DNA of 64,000 nucleotides from the NCBI RefSeq assembly GCF_014873875.1, contig NZ_JADBEM010000001.1:1612001-1676000 (forward strand), read 5' to 3'. Positions within the stretch are counted from its first letter, which is position 1; every line of letters begins with the position of its first letter. This stretch comes from Actinopolymorpha pittospori (lineage in GTDB: Bacteria; Actinomycetota; Actinomycetes; Propionibacteriales; Actinopolymorphaceae). A model generated the notes under the pieces. It saw nothing but the letters and a program-made list of their open reading frames with translations, ran no database searches and was not told the DNA's origin. The position numbers were made by a program, and so were the translations under genes. This document shows, piece after piece, positions 8,913 through 16,971 of the stretch.

Positions 8913-8940
8913 CGTCGCGCCTCAGTTTCTCCCGCTGCGG

Positions 8941-9432
8941 CTATCTCGGCGTCGGCTGGCGGGGCAGCAGGATCGACATGCTGATCAGGATGAGTCCGGC
9001 AGCCATCAAAATCAGATCAAAGATCAGCTGCCTGTCCGTCGGTGGTGACGGCAACCGCACCTCGTCGAGCGCTGGCGAGATAAAGTTCTCCCAGATCTTG
9101 TAGGCACGCATGCCTGCCTCAACGAGTGTGGCGTTCGTGACGGCCTTATAGAGGCTGATGGGTTTGCCGTCGTCCTCGGTCCTGCTGTATGGAATCTCGA
9201 CAAAGAGCTGCGGATGGCTGCTCTGCTCGGGTTTGAGCGACGCGATCGGCTTGACGTCTTTTGGTGAGGAGTCCTTGCGAGGGTCGGGTGTCCAGAAGGC
9301 CTGGAACTCGATTGCGCGGCCGGTCGCAGGGTCGACGGTGGTTCCACGGCCGAGCAAGGATGGCGGTATCGAAGTTCCGATACCTGCAGATCCCCACATC
9401 ATCTTTGCGCCGTCAGGTGTCACTGCGCCCAT
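8941..9432 (-). CDS. Hypothetical protein with C-terminal membrane anchor
   Basis: The frame is open from 9684, but its first 80 codons run through a copy of the 0.39-kb repeat and a strong hairpin. The gene proper probably starts at or near ATG 9432 (MGAVTPDGAKMMWG), with GGAGGGG upstream. The part after that looks like real protein: FQAFWTPDPRKDSSPKDV, EIPYSRTEDDGKPISLYKA. It ends in one membrane helix, FDLILMAAGLILISMSILLP, near the C-terminus, which would leave the bulk on one side of the membrane. I do not recognise the family. The 5' end may be truncated by the repeat. Confidence 0.45.
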   Translation of the reverse strand: MGAVTPDGAKMMWGSAGIGTSIPPSLLGRGTTVDPATGRAIEFQAFWTPDPRKDSSPKDVKPIASLKPEQSSHPQLFVEIPYSRTEDDGKPISLYKAVTNATLVEAGMRAYKIWENFISPALDEVRLPSPPTDRQLIFDLILMAAGLILISMSILLPRQPTPR

Positions 9433-9515
9433 CTGGGGTTGACCAGAGCAGATCCCCTCCTGCGACTTTGTCCGCTGTGCTGTCGCGCCAACCACTGTCG
9501 TGTGGATGAGGGATG

Positions 9516-9548
9516 GCCTGCGCCAGGGTGCTGGGCCCTGGCGCAGGC
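9516..9548. terminator. Perfect 13-bp hairpin, terminator-like
   Basis: GCCTGCGCCAGGG (9516-9528) and CCCTGGCGCAGGC (9536-9548) form a perfect stem with a 7-nt loop. It is flanked by direct repeats GTGGATGAGG (9502 and 9553 regions). No T-tract follows on either strand, as usual for high-GC actinobacterial terminators. It could also be the foot of an excised element. Confidence 0.5.
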
Positions 9549-9619
9549 CCTCTCGTGGATGAGGTTCCCACCTCTCAACCAGCCAGCGTGCGGGCGGAGG
9601 GACGGAGACACCCGACACC

Positions 9620-10006
9620 GGTGGTGGGTCCGCCCGCAGAAGATGATCGAAAGCTCGGGGCGGACCCGCACCCCACATTTCCACCGCGACCGGGGGCTGT
9701 CACCCAAAAGTCGATGAGGATCTGCTCATGGTTGGGCGGGCTGGCTGGCACTGTCAGCAACGCTCGCGGCCGCCATGCTGTGGATGGACGGGCCGGGGAC
9801 GACTGTTGAGGCGTTCATCGGTGTACTCGCGGGACACAACGCCGACGCGGCCACCACGACGGCTTCCTGAGCTGCAGGGTGGCGGCGGCCAGCACCTCGG
9901 GTCGCGCTGTCGGCGCAACGTCGGCACGATCGCGTCCAGGGTCATCGGCGCGGACGGTGAAGGTGCCGCGCCGCCACCGGCTTTCAGCATCGCGACGTGG
10001 GCGGAC
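9620..10006. repeat. 0.39-kb dispersed repeat, copy 1
   Basis: This stretch recurs at 16972-17354 in the same orientation with scattered differences. Shared landmarks, in order: GGGTCCGCCCGCAGAAGATG, a 10-bp inverted repeat GGGTCCGCCC/GGGCGGACCC (9626-9635, 9658-9667), CACCCAAAAGTCGATGAGGA, GTTGAGGCGTTCATCGGTGT and TTTCAGCATCGCGACGTGGG at the end. Homology starts and stops abruptly at both borders. No convincing protein is encoded on either strand. Confidence 0.8.
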
Positions 10007-10096
10007 AGCAAGCCGGCGACCACCTCGGCGTGCAGCTCCCGGGCCGTCGAACAGGAGCCGTCGCATGGCATACGCCATCGACGTGCCCCGCAGCTA

Positions 10097-10450
10097 GACG
10101 CTCACAGACTGCCGACCTTCACCCTCAAGCCGGCGGCGCAGTTCGTGTAGCCCCTGACCCTGACACCGACCTGCGGCGCGTCCAGCACCAGCTCACCGGT
10201 ACGCCGCTGGTAGTGAGACTGCGGGATCATCGACAACCGGCCGTCCTCGACCTGCCCCTGGCAAGGCCTCCCCCGCCCGTCCGGGCCCGCCCGGTAGATC
10301 CACCCGTAGTCGCCCAGGAGGGCGAAGAGGCGGTCCCGGCCGACCTTGATACCGAGGTCACGGAACAGGTCCTTCGCGGTCTCGACCACGCCCACGTCAC
10401 CCTCGGCCCAGGCAAGGACGTCCCAGGACTTGCGCCTCGGGCTCGGCAAC
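10097..10450 (-). pseudogene. Phage antirepressor, KilAC-domain remnant
   Basis: The minus strand reads SWDVLAWAEGDVGVVETAKD, then LGIKVGRDRLFALLGDYGWI, then QSHYQRRTGELVLDAPQV. This is the C-terminal KilAC DNA-binding domain of phage/plasmid antirepressors. After VRVRG the family sequence continues in another frame (LHELRRRLEGEG, stop at about 10097), so one base is missing near 10170. The N-terminal Bro/Ant half is absent. KilAC genes are typical of phages and actinobacterial integrative elements, matching the other remnants here. Confidence 0.65.
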
Positions 10451-10479
10451 CTCCAGCTGGTGCCACGCAACCCCAACCC

Positions 10480-10830
10480 ACACTGCCGCCACCCGCCGCC
10501 GCACAATCCGCAGAAACCGCAGAAACCGGCCCGCCTCGCGTCCTCGCAGGTCAGCACCAGTGCACACCGCCAGAAGGCGTCCGCCGCAGAAATCCGCGGA
10601 ATCCCCGCACAAACCCGCGCGACCAAGCAAGACCAACAACCAGCCCCGGACCTACCCCGCCCACCCAGCCGGACTCGCCACACCCCGACCCACACTGCCC
10701 ACCACCCACCAACGGCGCAGCACCCACACCAGCCAGCACCGACCGCCAACCTCCGCACAGCCACGCGACCACCGACGCCAACCCCACCCGAGGCCCCTAC
10801 GCGAGTCTTCGACAACCGCAACCAGGACAA
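10480..10830. other. A/C-rich strand-skewed stretch with CCGCAGAAA repeats
   Basis: The plus strand is almost devoid of G and T runs for about 300 bases (CACCACCCACCAACG, CAACCCCACCC). The 9-mer CCGCAGAAA occurs at 10508, 10517 and 10584. Long open frames here are a by-product of composition. The same 8-mer CCGCAGAA occurs in the inverted repeat at 25.8-26.1 kb. A plasmid-type origin or transfer site is possible, but this is inference only. Confidence 0.4.
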
Positions 10831-10898
10831 CGGCGCGCCGCGAACCGCCTCTGACCTCCGCACCGCTTGCGCAGACCAGAGGCCGTCTCCAGCCTGAG

Positions 10899-11023
10899 CG
10901 GAGGGCATGGGATTCGAACCCATGTGGCAGAGGGGTCCCTGCCAAGCGGTTTTCAAGACGGATGCACCCCCTCATGCCACCTGCAGGTTCGTCAAGCTGG
11001 GGCGGACTTCGCCGCGTATACGC
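10899..11023 (-). repeat. tRNA-Ser-derived module, copy A
   Basis: Bases 10899-10950 (minus) equal the 3' half of a tRNA-Ser from the anticodon loop (CTTGAAA, anticodon TGA) through variable arm, T-arm (GGGTTCGAATCCC) and acceptor strand GCCCTCC. The 5' half is replaced by a non-tRNA flank containing GGCATGAGGG. The 10-bp palindrome GCGTATACGC lies at 11014-11023, centred 119.5 bases from the 3' end, exactly as in copies B and C. The anticodon stem and acceptor cannot pair, so it is not a working tRNA. It is probably an attachment-site scar. Confidence 0.75.
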
Positions 11024-11146
11024 CGTGCCATGCTGCGAGCGAGCCGCAGTCCGCCGGGCACCACCGGACTGGCGCGCTGGCACGGCCTGGCGGCTCAGCC
11101 GAACCGCTACCACCGCGCAGCCCGCCACCTGTACGCCGCATCCTGA

Positions 11147-11171
11147 GTGTCAAATAGTGCACGCTTGTGTC
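11147..11171 (+). promoter_or_regulatory. Promoter/operator of the phd antitoxin gene, copy 1
   Basis: GTGTCA-AA-TAGTGC-ACGCTTGTGTC directly precedes the ATG and is conserved at the second phd gene (35646-35670). TAGTGC is a plausible -10 box 11 bases before the ATG, which suggests a leaderless message. The TTGTGTCA part would be an autoregulation site for the antitoxin. Confidence 0.45.
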
Positions 11172-11447
11172 ATGAGCCACGGTCTTCCCGAGCCGACACC
11201 AGTCGCCCCCGCCGAGATCGTCACCATCACCGATGCGAGAAGCCGTTTCGGCAGCCTCGTGCGACGCGCCGCGCAGGTCATCATCACCGACCATGGCCAG
11301 GCCGCGGCCGCGATCATCAGCGCCGCCGAACTCGAGGACCTCGAGGACCGACTCGCGATCGCCCAGTACGAGATCGAGAAGGCGAACGGCACGCTCCGGA
11401 CCGTCCCACATGAGGAGGCCCAGTGTCGGCTCGGGTTCACCGAGTGA
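11172..11447 (+). CDS. Phd/YefM-type antitoxin, copy 1
   Basis: A 91-residue antitoxin of the Phd/YefM family. VTITDARSRFGSLVRRA is the N-terminal DNA-binding half, and IITDHGQAAAAIISAAELED is the conserved core that precedes the toxin-neutralising tail. It is 80-90% like the copy at 35671 but lacks four residues (HTRQ region) where that copy has RRAAHTRQRVIITDHG, a clean 12-base in-frame deletion. The start is the ATG at 11172 with no ribosome site, so probably leaderless. Its partner toxin frame overlaps the stop (GTGA) but is truncated after about 11 codons. Confidence 0.88.
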   Translation: MSHGLPEPTPVAPAEIVTITDARSRFGSLVRRAAQVIITDHGQAAAAIISAAELEDLEDRLAIAQYEIEKANGTLRTVPHEEAQCRLGFTE

Positions 11448-11587
11448 CCTACACGCTGGACTGGCGCGAGAACGCGCCGAACGCGGGATACCTCACCGAC
11501 GGGCCGGCCGTTCGGTTGCTGCTCAAGCCCCCGTCTCTAGCTCGAGCGCGGCGACCATCACGACTGCCCAAGGCTCCGTTACGGTGA
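11444..11587 (+). pseudogene. RelE-type toxin, truncated after about 11 codons
   Basis: GTG 11444 overlaps the antitoxin stop. The frame begins VTYTLDWRENA, the N-terminus of a RelE/ParE-superfamily toxin and nearly identical to the remnant at 35955. From codon 12 (PNAGYLTDG) it is unrelated sequence, stopping at 11587. The ribonuclease core is gone. Confidence 0.7.
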
Positions 11588-11592
11588 CTGAG

Positions 11593-12669
11593 ATGACCAG
11601 CAAAGATCAACTCGCCGCGGTGCGGGCCTACGCATCTGACGCGATGGGCTGGCCTTCTGAGGCCGTCACTGCCGTGACCCCATTCGAGGAGGGCAACCGC
11701 CATGCGGTAAACCGGGTCTCCTTCCGCGACGCATCAGATGGCATCCGGGACGTTGTAGTCAGAGTCTCCTTCGGCGGCGACGCCTCCGAGCTCGCTCATG
11801 CTGAGCGCGAGGCGGCGGTCCTTGAGAACGTGGGTGGCGTTGCAGCCCCTGAGCTGTACGACTTCCGCCGCACGAGCGATTGGTTCGATGCGCCAGCGAT
11901 GTGCATGCAGTTCCTTCCCGGACGCCAGCAGGATTTGCAGACGGTGGGCTTGACACAGATCGGGCAACTTGCCTCGCTCGTGGCCTGGGTCCATGAGCGC
12001 CCCGTCGACGGCCTGGGCGAGTCAATGGGGACGGCAACCACGATCGCGTCGTATGCCGGCGACCGGCTTCGTGCAATCCTGTCGACCCTCGCGTGGGCTC
12101 GTGACCCATTGCCTGAAACGCTCCAGGACCGGTTCCGGAGCGCCGCCGGCTCGCTGGCAGAGAGCTTTGAAGCTTCCCGGGATTCCGGCGGTTTCAACTC
12201 CGGCGAGACCCTCTCGCTACTGCACGGTGACATCGGTCCGGGAAACGTGCTCTGGAACCCCGGCCCCTGTCTGATCGACTGGGAGTACACGCGGCTCGGA
12301 GACCCCGCCGACGAGATGGCGTACACGTTCGACCAGAACGCGCTCACACCATCCCAGCGCCGGGCGTTCTGGGACGGGTACCAGCAAGGAATAGACAGCC
12401 ACTCGCGACTGGCCCACATCATTGAACGCGTCAACTGGTGGGAACCGGTGACCCTGCTGGGTTCCGCCCTCTGGTGGGTCGAGCGGTGGGTGCGCCGCAC
12501 AGAACTCGACACCGAAGGCAAGGCCGATCCGGGAGTGCCGCGCGAACCGGGCTACTACTTCGGCCACGTCATCAGCCGCATTAATCGGCTGGATACCCTC
12601 GTGGGGAGCAGACCAAGTAAGCCGGAAAGGGGCAACGACCGTCTGGTGGGGCCGCCCCGGCGATGGTGA
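11593..12669 (+). CDS. Aminoglycoside-phosphotransferase-like kinase (APH family)
   Basis: A 358-residue cytoplasmic kinase-fold protein of the APH/choline-kinase group. H211-G-D213 with N218 in HGDIGPGNVLW is the catalytic loop, and D229 in LIDWEYTRLGDPADEMAY is the metal-binding residue replacing DFG. VVVRVSFGG near residue 56 supplies the ATP-binding strand. Length is normal. The start could be ATG 11593 or GTG 11584. The last 25 residues (SRPSKPERGNDRLVGPP) look foreign and run into a resolvase remnant. The substrate is unknown, and resistance should not be assumed. Confidence 0.85.
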   Translation: MTSKDQLAAVRAYASDAMGWPSEAVTAVTPFEEGNRHAVNRVSFRDASDGIRDVVVRVSFGGDASELAHAEREAAVLENVGGVAAPELYDFRRTSDWFDAPAMCMQFLPGRQQDLQTVGLTQIGQLASLVAWVHERPVDGLGESMGTATTIASYAGDRLRAILSTLAWARDPLPETLQDRFRSAAGSLAESFEASRDSGGFNSGETLSLLHGDIGPGNVLWNPGPCLIDWEYTRLGDPADEMAYTFDQNALTPSQRRAFWDGYQQGIDSHSRLAHIIERVNWWEPVTLLGSALWWVERWVRRTELDTEGKADPGVPREPGYYFGHVISRINRLDTLVGSRPSKPERGNDRLVGPPRRW

Positions 12670-12694
12670 CGATGAGGTCTGAGAGGGGGCTACT

Positions 12695-12895
12695 GGTCCC
12701 GCTGAGCCTCTCCGGCCTCGGCCAGGGTTTTGTGGATGATGCCGACGGAGACTTTGACTCCGGCGGCGATGGTGCGGATGGATTCTCCGCGCTGGCGGCG
12801 GGCCAGGATCGCGGCGCGTTTGTCGTCGTCGACCACGGGTCGGCGGCCGCCGACCCGGCCGCGACGGCGCGCCGGACGGCCCGCTGCTCCGCCAA
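12695..12895 (-). pseudogene. Serine resolvase, C-terminal helix-turn-helix remnant
   Basis: The minus strand reads GRVGGRRPVVDDDKRAAILA, then RRQRGESIRTIAAGVKVSVG and IIHKTLAEAE. This is the C-terminal DNA-binding helix-turn-helix of Tn3-type resolvases. The catalytic serine domain is absent. The fragment touches the 3' end of the APH-like kinase gene. Confidence 0.75.
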
Positions 12896-12901
12896 CGTCG
12901 T

Positions 12902-12946
12902 GACTCCCGCCGCTGAATCCGCAGAGGTGATGCGACGGCGGGAGTC
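12902..12946 (-). terminator. Terminator hairpin behind the GH5 gene
   Basis: GACTCCCGCCG (12902-12912) pairs with CGGCGGGAGTC (12936-12946), an 11-bp perfect stem. It lies 22 bases beyond the glycosidase stop codon and would also terminate transcription from the other side. Confidence 0.6.
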
Positions 12947-12967
12947 AACGCGCTGACCGGCTCGGGA

Positions 12968-14404
12968 TCAGCGCAGTCGCAGCCGCTGGCCCGTTACGAT
13001 CAGGTTCGGGCTCTTGAGCACGTCGCGGTTGAGGTTCCACAGAGTCTGCCATCCGCCGGTGACGTGGTTGGCCCGGGCGATCCCGTCGAGGGTGTCGCCG
13101 GGCTGGACCACGTAGGTTCCGGCGCCCGTGGGCGCGGGCTTGCCGGCCGGTCTTCCGTGGGCGTTCTTCAGCAGTGGCGCCTGGTAGCCCTTCAGCATGG
13201 ACAGCTTGGCCTGGTCGACGGTCCTCCAGTCGCTCTGGACGATGCCGCCGGTGTCCTCGGAGTCGGGGTTCCACGCCCAGTAGGTGTAGGAGATCCCCTG
13301 CTCCTTGAGGAAGCTGAGCAGCTTGCGCTGCCACTTTCCCTCGACGCTGTTGGGGTCGACGGAGCGGCCGCCGAACTCACCCATCAGCACCGGGGCGGTG
13401 TTGTCCATCGCGAGGTAGGCCCACTCCTTCTTCCACAGGGCGGGCATGTTGTCGGGGAAGTTCTTCGCCTTGAACCACGTCTGCTGCCACACGCTCGGCC
13501 CGTAGTCGTGCGCGGAGTAGACGAGCTTGTCGGGCTTGGACAGCCGCACCGGGTGATCCTTCGCCCCGGTCAGGTTACCGCCCCACCAGTAGCCGTCGCT
13601 GATGCCCTCGACGACGATGAGCCAGTTCGGGTTCGCTGTCAGGACGGCGTCGCCTGCGCGTTCGGCGGCGAGGCGCCAGTCGTTGGCCTTGTTGCCGCTG
13701 CCCCAGGTGGCCGGGTCGTGCGGCTCGTTGTGCAGGTCGGCGCCGATGACGAGCGGGTTGTCACGGTAGTGGCGGGCCAACATGGTCCAGTCCTGGATCC
13801 ACTTGTCCTCGCTGAGGGTGCTGGTGTACCAGAGCTGACCCTGCCCCTTGGTGTCCGGCCGGTGCTGGTCCAACAACACCATCAGGCCACGGTCGGTGGC
13901 ACCCTTGACGATCTTGTCCATCAGCGCGAGACCGGACAGGCCCTGCAGGTCGGGGTTCCTGCCGTAGTCGATGCCGGAGGGTTTACTGCCCTCGGCGAAG
14001 AGCTGGTTGGTGTAGGGCAGGCGCAGGGTGTTGAAGCCGGTGGCGACCATCTGGTCGAGGATGGCCTGCCAGTTCTGGGTTCCGAGCCCGCTGGGCACGA
14101 AGTTGCTGGTCTCGAACCCGAACCAGTTCACACCGGTGAGGGCCACCTGGTCGCCCCTGGCGTCGACCAGGTGGGAGCCCTCCGCGTGCAGCGGACCCGG
14201 CGGCCCCGTGGGCTTGGCGGCGACGCTCTCCGAGCCCACCGTCTGAGCCGCTCCCGCGGCCTTGGCCGGTGCCTCGTTCGATGCGAACACGCCGAACGCA
14301 GCGGCTACGAGTGCTCCCGAGACAATGACGGGCACCGAAATGAGTGCCAATCGGTGAAACCATGTTTTTCGGCTCCGCAAGGGTCGGGAACTAAACGACG
14401 TCAC
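12968..14404 (-). CDS. Secreted GH5-type glycoside hydrolase with C-terminal LysM domain
   Basis: A 478-residue exported enzyme. Residues 1-45 form a signal sequence (SRKTWFHRLALISVPVIVSG...). Residues about 70-400 are a GH5-type (cellulase-like) barrel. The acid/base is E227 in LHNEP, the nucleophile E343 in MGEFGGR, and VNWFGFE opens the domain. After a short Pro-rich linker, residues about 430-477 are a LysM repeat (TYVVQPGDTLDGIARANH ... NPN-like NLIVTGQRL). LysM binds peptidoglycan or chitin-type glycans, so the enzyme may be held at the cell wall. The likely substrate is a beta-1,4-glucan or related glycan. ATG 14404 is preceded by GGAGGAGCACTGGTG-type sequence. Confidence 0.9.
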   Translation of the reverse strand: MTSFSSRPLRSRKTWFHRLALISVPVIVSGALVAAAFGVFASNEAPAKAAGAAQTVGSESVAAKPTGPPGPLHAEGSHLVDARGDQVALTGVNWFGFETSNFVPSGLGTQNWQAILDQMVATGFNTLRLPYTNQLFAEGSKPSGIDYGRNPDLQGLSGLALMDKIVKGATDRGLMVLLDQHRPDTKGQGQLWYTSTLSEDKWIQDWTMLARHYRDNPLVIGADLHNEPHDPATWGSGNKANDWRLAAERAGDAVLTANPNWLIVVEGISDGYWWGGNLTGAKDHPVRLSKPDKLVYSAHDYGPSVWQQTWFKAKNFPDNMPALWKKEWAYLAMDNTAPVLMGEFGGRSVDPNSVEGKWQRKLLSFLKEQGISYTYWAWNPDSEDTGGIVQSDWRTVDQAKLSMLKGYQAPLLKNAHGRPAGKPAPTGAGTYVVQPGDTLDGIARANHVTGGWQTLWNLNRDVLKSPNLIVTGQRLRLR

Positions 14405-15174
14405 CAGTGCTCCTCCCTCGGAGTCTCAGAAGAACCCGCATCGCCAGGCTCCTGGCGGGCCGAAGGAAAACCCCTTTCAGTCTGTCGGCCGGCCGCGTCA
14501 TGCGGTGTCGCATGCGAGTACAGCGGGCGGACCATAAGGGTTCTCGCTGGGCCGTCACAGAATGGCGCCAGTTGACGCCTGTCAGCCGAGGAAAGGGCAG
14601 ACGTTCCGCAGAGACACCGCTTCAAAAGGGCAGCTTCCTCGCCGCCCTGGACGACACCTGCCAGGGCGGCGCGGTCCGATATTTCCGCGACCGACTCGGC
14701 GGCCGTCCCCGGCGGTGAGGAGTTTTCCCCGATGACTTCAATGCGGCTCCTTGGATGTCTTCTCCTGGACACGCGCCTTAAATCCAGAACAATTAATTCA
14801 CCCAAGGCCCGCATGGTCGCCGTACGGATGGACGAAGTTTCACTCATCCATTTGCGCCGCTCGAGTAACGCAGCTGGCTGACGTCCGCGAGGGCGAGTTG
14901 GCTAGGCCGTGTGTCCATATTGGCGGAGCCAGGTGAGGACGGCGGCCAGGACGATGCCTCCTCGGTAGGTGAGCGCGAGTTTGATGCCCCATCGATGTCG
15001 CGTCCATCAAAATCTGGCTCCGCAACCCAGCCCGGTGATCCAGCAACACGCCCTAATTGAAAGTCCCCGGACCCGCTAATTGACCTTCTGAGAGTCGGGA
15101 CCGGCGTGTCGCCGGTGCTGTGGGGGGCCTTCCGGTGATGGTCCGCGTGTTCGAGCAGACCTCGGCTGGAGGTC
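14405..15174. other. Gap without a recognised gene
   Basis: The 5' half is the likely control region of the GH5 gene. A minus-strand frame (14401-14847) overlaps it but shows no protein signature. From about 15060 the sequence leads into the IS21-type remnant. Confidence 0.5.
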
Positions 15175-15819
15175 TTGGATGCTCTCGCTGGACGAAATGT
15201 GGAAGCGCAGGCGCTGCGTGATCGGGGTTGGTCGATCTCCCGCCATCTGGGGCGTGACCGCAAGACGATGCGTGCATACCTGTCCGGCCAGCGACGCCCG
15301 GGCTACGTCGTCGGAGCAGGCCGGACCAATTCGCGTCGTTCGCTGAGTACTGCCGGATCCGGCTGGCTGAGGACCCGCATCTGTGGGCGTCGACCCTGTT
15401 CGACGAGCTGGTCGAGCTCGGCTATCGCGGCAGCTACTCGGCGCTGACCCTGGCGCTGCGCCGCCGCCCGTTGTCGCAATCATCGATCACCCGGCTGGAG
15501 AGGAAACCCAGTGGGACTGGATCGAGCTGCCGGACCCGCCGGGTTCATGGGTGTCGGCAAGCGGGCCCACCTCCTGGTCGGTGCGCTGGCCCACTCGAGC
15601 AAGTGGCGCGGGGTCCTGGCCAACGCCGAAGACTTCCCGCACCTGGTAGAGGCGATCGACCAGGTGCTCGCCCGGCTGGGTGGGGTGACCCGCAGGTGGC
15701 GGTTCGACCGAATGGCCACCGTTGCCATCCGGGCACCGGCCGACTGCGGGCCGAGCTCGCTGCGGTCTGAGTTCGCCTCGGTCGCCAAACACTACGGCGT
15801 CGCCGTAGACATTCGCTGA
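15175..15819 (+). pseudogene. IS21-family transposase (IstA), frameshifted and truncated
   Basis: The pieces fall in three frames. VEAQALRDRGWSISRHLGRD then RKTMRAYLSGQRRPG is the N-terminal helix-turn-helix. EDPHLW-type and ELVELGYRGSYSALTLALRR sequence follows. GEETQWDWIELPDPPG carries the first catalytic Asp, and KRAHLLVGALAHSSKWRGVL with VTRRWRFDRMATV carries the second. It breaks off after VAKHYGVAVDIR at 15819, before the catalytic Glu. At least two frameshifts are needed, and no IstB partner follows. Confidence 0.75.
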
Positions 15820-16061
15820 CCAGCCGCCCAGGTGCGCCGTATCGGCGTGTCCGCCTGCCACGATTCCCACCACCACGACCGCCAAGGCGGTCAGACTGTG
15901 AGCGCCATGGCCGGACAGGAGGCGGTCTTGCCGAAGACGCCTCCCCGGGGACCGGCTCAGGACATGCAATTACTGGAACACGCCACACTCGTGACCGCAC
16001 CGCTTGCTCCATCGCGACTCTGGTCAGGCGCGCGGAGGTTACGCAGATACGAGTTCGCCGC

Positions 16062-16445
16062 CTACGAGGGGTGGGAGAACACTGGCAAGGGCGGCCGTGG
16101 GAGGACATTGGATGGGCGCTGGGCCGGGTGACTCTCTTCCACAGCAGTTTGGCCCGTACCGTCGGAGACGCTCACACCGTCAACCTCCGTCTCGGGGTCA
16201 CGCTCATGGTCGGCCCTGGTTTCCGAACGGTAGGACGCAGCGTTAGCCACGGACAGAATCCTCCGGGTCACGGTGACAGGAACACTCAATGTCACGCCAC
16301 CCTCGCCGCCTGCAGCAAGCGGCGAAGCGCCGACGCGGACCGGAGAGATGGCGGAGGCGCCGAGAGTGCGCGCGCGTTCGACCCAGCTCTCGACGTCGGC
16401 CAAGGTGATACCCGATTCTGTGGGGAGCAGCAAGAACGCAGCCAT
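16062..16445 (-). CDS. Small hypothetical protein, doubtful
   Basis: A 127-codon frame starting MAAFLLLPTESGITLADVES. The first 65 residues (WVERARTLGASAISPVRVG, GGVTLSVPVTVTRRI) look protein-like. The rest (DERDPETEVDG..., PRPPLPVFSHPS) does not. It may be the 5' part of a truncated gene. No ribosome site is evident and I do not recognise a family. Confidence 0.3.
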   Translation of the reverse strand: MAAFLLLPTESGITLADVESWVERARTLGASAISPVRVGASPLAAGGEGGVTLSVPVTVTRRILSVANAASYRSETRADHERDPETEVDGVSVSDGTGQTAVEESHPAQRPSNVLPRPPLPVFSHPS

Positions 16446-16649
16446 CCGGCCATCGTGGCACCCAGCAAGCTCAACCTCGCCGAAGGGGCCTCCTTGTCAA
16501 TGCGACGGTCGACCGTAACGGGGCCAACCGCACACGATCCACGCCAATCGGGGCGGGGCGATGGCGTCCAAACTCGTGTCCGAGCTGTTGGTCGATCTCG
16601 GGGTCCTGTGGTGGCATTCCCGCCCCGCAGATCGAATGACACTGCAGGC

Positions 16650-16968
16650 TCAGCGGCCGTGCCGCTGAAGCAGCAGATCGCTGACCACTGGGCGGTGATC
16701 CGACGCAGCCGTCGCCTCCACCCTGGCGGAACGCACGGTGATGTCGGGTGAAACAGTCACCAAGTCGATGGTCTTCGCCGGGCGGGTGGCGGGATAGGTC
16801 TTGCCAGCGTTCGGGCCAACGTTCACCAGCCCCTGCTGCCACAGCGCTGCGATTTCGGGAGCGTCCGCCTTGGCGTTGAAGTCACCGACCAGAACCTTCG
16901 GGCCGTGATCGGGCGCCATGACGTTGAGCATGTCCGCCACCTGGGCACGCCGCACCGACGGGTCGTGC
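16650..16968 (-). pseudogene. Endonuclease/exonuclease/phosphatase (EEP) protein, C-terminal third
   Basis: The minus-strand frame reads QVADMLNVMAPDHGPKVLVG, then GDFNAKADAPEI, YPATRPAKTIDLVTVSP and ASDHRPVVSDLLL. This is the C-terminal part of the EEP fold, with GDFN and the SDHRP catalytic His. The N-terminal two thirds are missing. Reading upstream, the frame passes straight into the 0.39-kb repeat (border 16972), so the repeat or the event that placed it truncated the gene. Confidence 0.7.
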
Positions 16969-16971
16969 CGG

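Noticed and set aside
10899..10985. Working tRNA-Ser genes at the four partial modules
   Set aside because: The 5' acceptor strand does not pair with GCCCTCC, the D-arm is missing or too short, and the anticodon stem is broken on its 5' side.
10560..11447. A long plus-strand frame running from the A/C-rich tract through tRNA-Ser module A into the antitoxin
   Set aside because: Only the part from ATG 11172 is protein-like. The rest is created by base composition and the tRNA-derived sequence.
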